Below are positions 62,876-64,000 of a stretch of 64,000 nt of DNA, piece after piece (position 1 is the stretch's first letter; each line of letters starts with the position of its first letter). Position numbers and translations under genes: made by a program. The notes below the pieces were generated by a model. It did no database searches. It worked only from the letters and a program-made list of their open reading frames with translations, and had not been told where the DNA came from. The stretch covers positions 434,001 to 498,000 of the forward strand of contig NZ_JAGGJV010000004.1 of NCBI RefSeq assembly GCF_017873135.1, in the 5' to 3' direction. The DNA comes from Rhizobium herbae. Lineage in GTDB: Bacteria > Pseudomonadota > Alphaproteobacteria > Rhizobiales > Rhizobiaceae.

Positions 62876-63799
62876 ATGGGTGTCTGGATCGATACGGATA
62901 TGGGATTTGACGACATCGCGGCCATTCTGGTGGTGATGCATGCGGGCATTGCCATCGACGGCATATCGCTGGTGTTCGGCAACACGCCGATGGACCAGGT
63001 TCGCCGCAATGCGGCGGGTGCGGCAAAGGCATTCGGCTGGACTGTCCCTACGCATGCGGGGCGCAGCCAGCCCGTCCTCGGCGCACTGGCAACCGCCCAG
63101 GCAATCCTCGGCGCGACCGGCATTCCGACGGCGGGGTTGCGGCTACCGGATGCGGACGATCCGGCAAGCGACGATGCCTTCTCGGCCCTTTGCGCCTGGC
63201 TGGAAAACAGCCCCTCCCCGCGCCGTATCCTGGCGCTCGGCCCGCTGACCAACATCGCGGCTCTCGCGTTGGCAAGGCCAGATCTCGCCGCCCGGATCGA
63301 TGACCTGACCTGGATGGGCGGCGGGCTGTCGCGCGGCAACCACACGGCCTCCGCCGAGTTCAACGCGCTTGCCGATCCGGAAGCCGTTGCCATCGTTCTG
63401 TCCCACGGCCTGCCGCTGCGCATGGTCGACCTCGACTTCTGCCGCAAGGTTCTGGCGGCGCCCGAGGATATCGGGCCGATCCGCCATGCAGGCGGAACCA
63501 ACGCCGCGTTGCTGGGCGATATGCTGGCCGGCTACATCGACATCGGCGTCAGCCGCGGACGGCCGGCGATGGCAATCTACGACCCATCGGCCGCCGCAGC
63601 CTTCGTCCGCCCCGATCTCGTCACCTTCCAGCCAGCAAGGATCGAGATGGAGCTTGCCGGCTCCCTGACACGCGGCCGCACGGTGGTGGAAACCCGTGCC
63701 AGCCACGGCACCTTCAATGCCGAATTCGCAGCCGATTGCGACGCCTCGGCGATCAAGGCGATCGTGCTGGATGCCCTGCGCTGGGAGGCGGGCAAATGA
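62876..63799 (+). CDS. Nucleoside hydrolase (IunH family)
   Basis: A 307-residue calcium-dependent hydrolase that splits nucleosides into base and ribose. The N-terminal metal motif is DTDMGFDD (Asp6, Asp8, Asp12, Asp13), and ILALGPLTNIA is the family signature. The active-site His region near the C-terminus and substrate preference cannot be settled. It is cytosolic, cotranscribed with the ABC importer and overlapping the adenine deaminase start (ATGA), so purine nucleosides are likely substrates. Confidence 0.9.
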   Translation: MGVWIDTDMGFDDIAAILVVMHAGIAIDGISLVFGNTPMDQVRRNAAGAAKAFGWTVPTHAGRSQPVLGALATAQAILGATGIPTAGLRLPDADDPASDDAFSALCAWLENSPSPRRILALGPLTNIAALALARPDLAARIDDLTWMGGGLSRGNHTASAEFNALADPEAVAIVLSHGLPLRMVDLDFCRKVLAAPEDIGPIRHAGGTNAALLGDMLAGYIDIGVSRGRPAMAIYDPSAAAAFVRPDLVTFQPARIEMELAGSLTRGRTVVETRASHGTFNAEFAADCDASAIKAIVLDALRWEAGK

Positions 63800-64000
63800 C
63801 GAACCCTTCGACAAGAGAACCCACCGACCTCAACAATGTCAATCTGCGCACCCGCGCAATTGCTGCGGCAAAGGGCGATGCCCCCTTCGACCTTCTGATC
63901 GTTAACGGCACGCTCGTCGACATGGTGACGGGCGAACTGCGGGCCGCCGATATCGGCATTGTCGGACCGTTGATCGCCAGCGTTCACCCCACAGGGGAGA
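63796..64000 (+). CDS. Probable adenine deaminase, 3' end outside the window
   Basis: Only the first 68 codons are in the window. They begin MTNPSTREPTDLNNVNLRTR and continue with DLLIVNGTLVDMVTGELRAADIGIVG, the N-terminal beta-domain of amidohydrolases and closest in memory to adenine deaminases (VNG-x-LVD-x-VTGE). The catalytic metal residues lie beyond the edge, so an alternative amidohydrolase remains possible. It overlaps the nucleoside hydrolase stop, which fits adenosine to adenine to hypoxanthine processing. Confidence 0.7.
   Translation, partial: MTNPSTREPTDLNNVNLRTRAIAAAKGDAPFDLLIVNGTLVDMVTGELRAADIGIVGPLIASVHPTGE

Overview
The window reads as chromosomal or chromid DNA of an alphaproteobacterium of the Rhizobiaceae (Rhizobium/Agrobacterium-like). 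This rests on roughly 60% GC, tightly overlapping genes, the five-step hut pathway with HutD and HutC, a CIRCE-controlled groESL operon, a coxMNOP-like oxidase operon and many ABC uptake systems. No tRNA, rRNA, CRISPR array, insertion sequence or prophage gene was seen. Both window edges cut a gene: hutI on the left and a probable adenine deaminase gene on the right.

Region 1 (1-14450) handles histidine and related compounds. hutI-hutH-hutG-hutU run on the plus strand, followed by a vapBC-type toxin-antitoxin pair facing hutU and then hutD. A long minus-strand operon (13446 down to 6614) encodes a polar amino acid ABC transporter, an ammonia-lyase homologue that has lost the Ala-Ser-Gly triad needed to form the MIO cofactor, a sarcosine-oxidase-family flavoenzyme and an arginase-family hydrolase. 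hutC is divergent from this operon across a region holding a palindromic operator candidate.

Region 2 (14469-25687) holds a TetR-controlled RND efflux pump with two palindromic operators, a soluble two-PAS chemoreceptor with a C-terminal WEEF tail, an AT-rich intergenic island, and a cytosolic GH20 hexosaminidase plus acetyltransferase pair preceded by a 25-bp inverted repeat.

Region 3 (25427-45653) is a polysaccharide locus. It starts with an amidotransferase, acyl carrier protein, acyl-AMP ligase and stand-alone NAD-synthetase-like enzyme in one operon. Two paralogous large acetyltransferase-like proteins, a PrmC-like methyltransferase, a Wzx flippase, a Wzz protein, a Wzy/ligase, a polysaccharide deacetylase, three glycosyltransferases and a secreted glycoside hydrolase follow. 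The gene mix resembles exosortase-associated exopolysaccharide loci of other proteobacteria, but no exosortase, priming transferase or outer-membrane exporter is present here.

Region 4 (45845-50825) encodes a soluble cytochrome c and an aa3-type oxidase with subunits II, I, III, a second III-like protein and IV. Region 5 (50990-57915) has two small unknown genes, groEL-groES under CIRCE, rsgA, a LysR regulator, a nucleotide-sugar-type epimerase and an aldo/keto reductase. Region 6 (57990-64000) is a LacI-controlled operon with a 34-bp perfect palindrome, a polyamine/iron-type ABC importer, a nucleoside hydrolase and the start of an adenine deaminase, suggesting purine nucleoside salvage.
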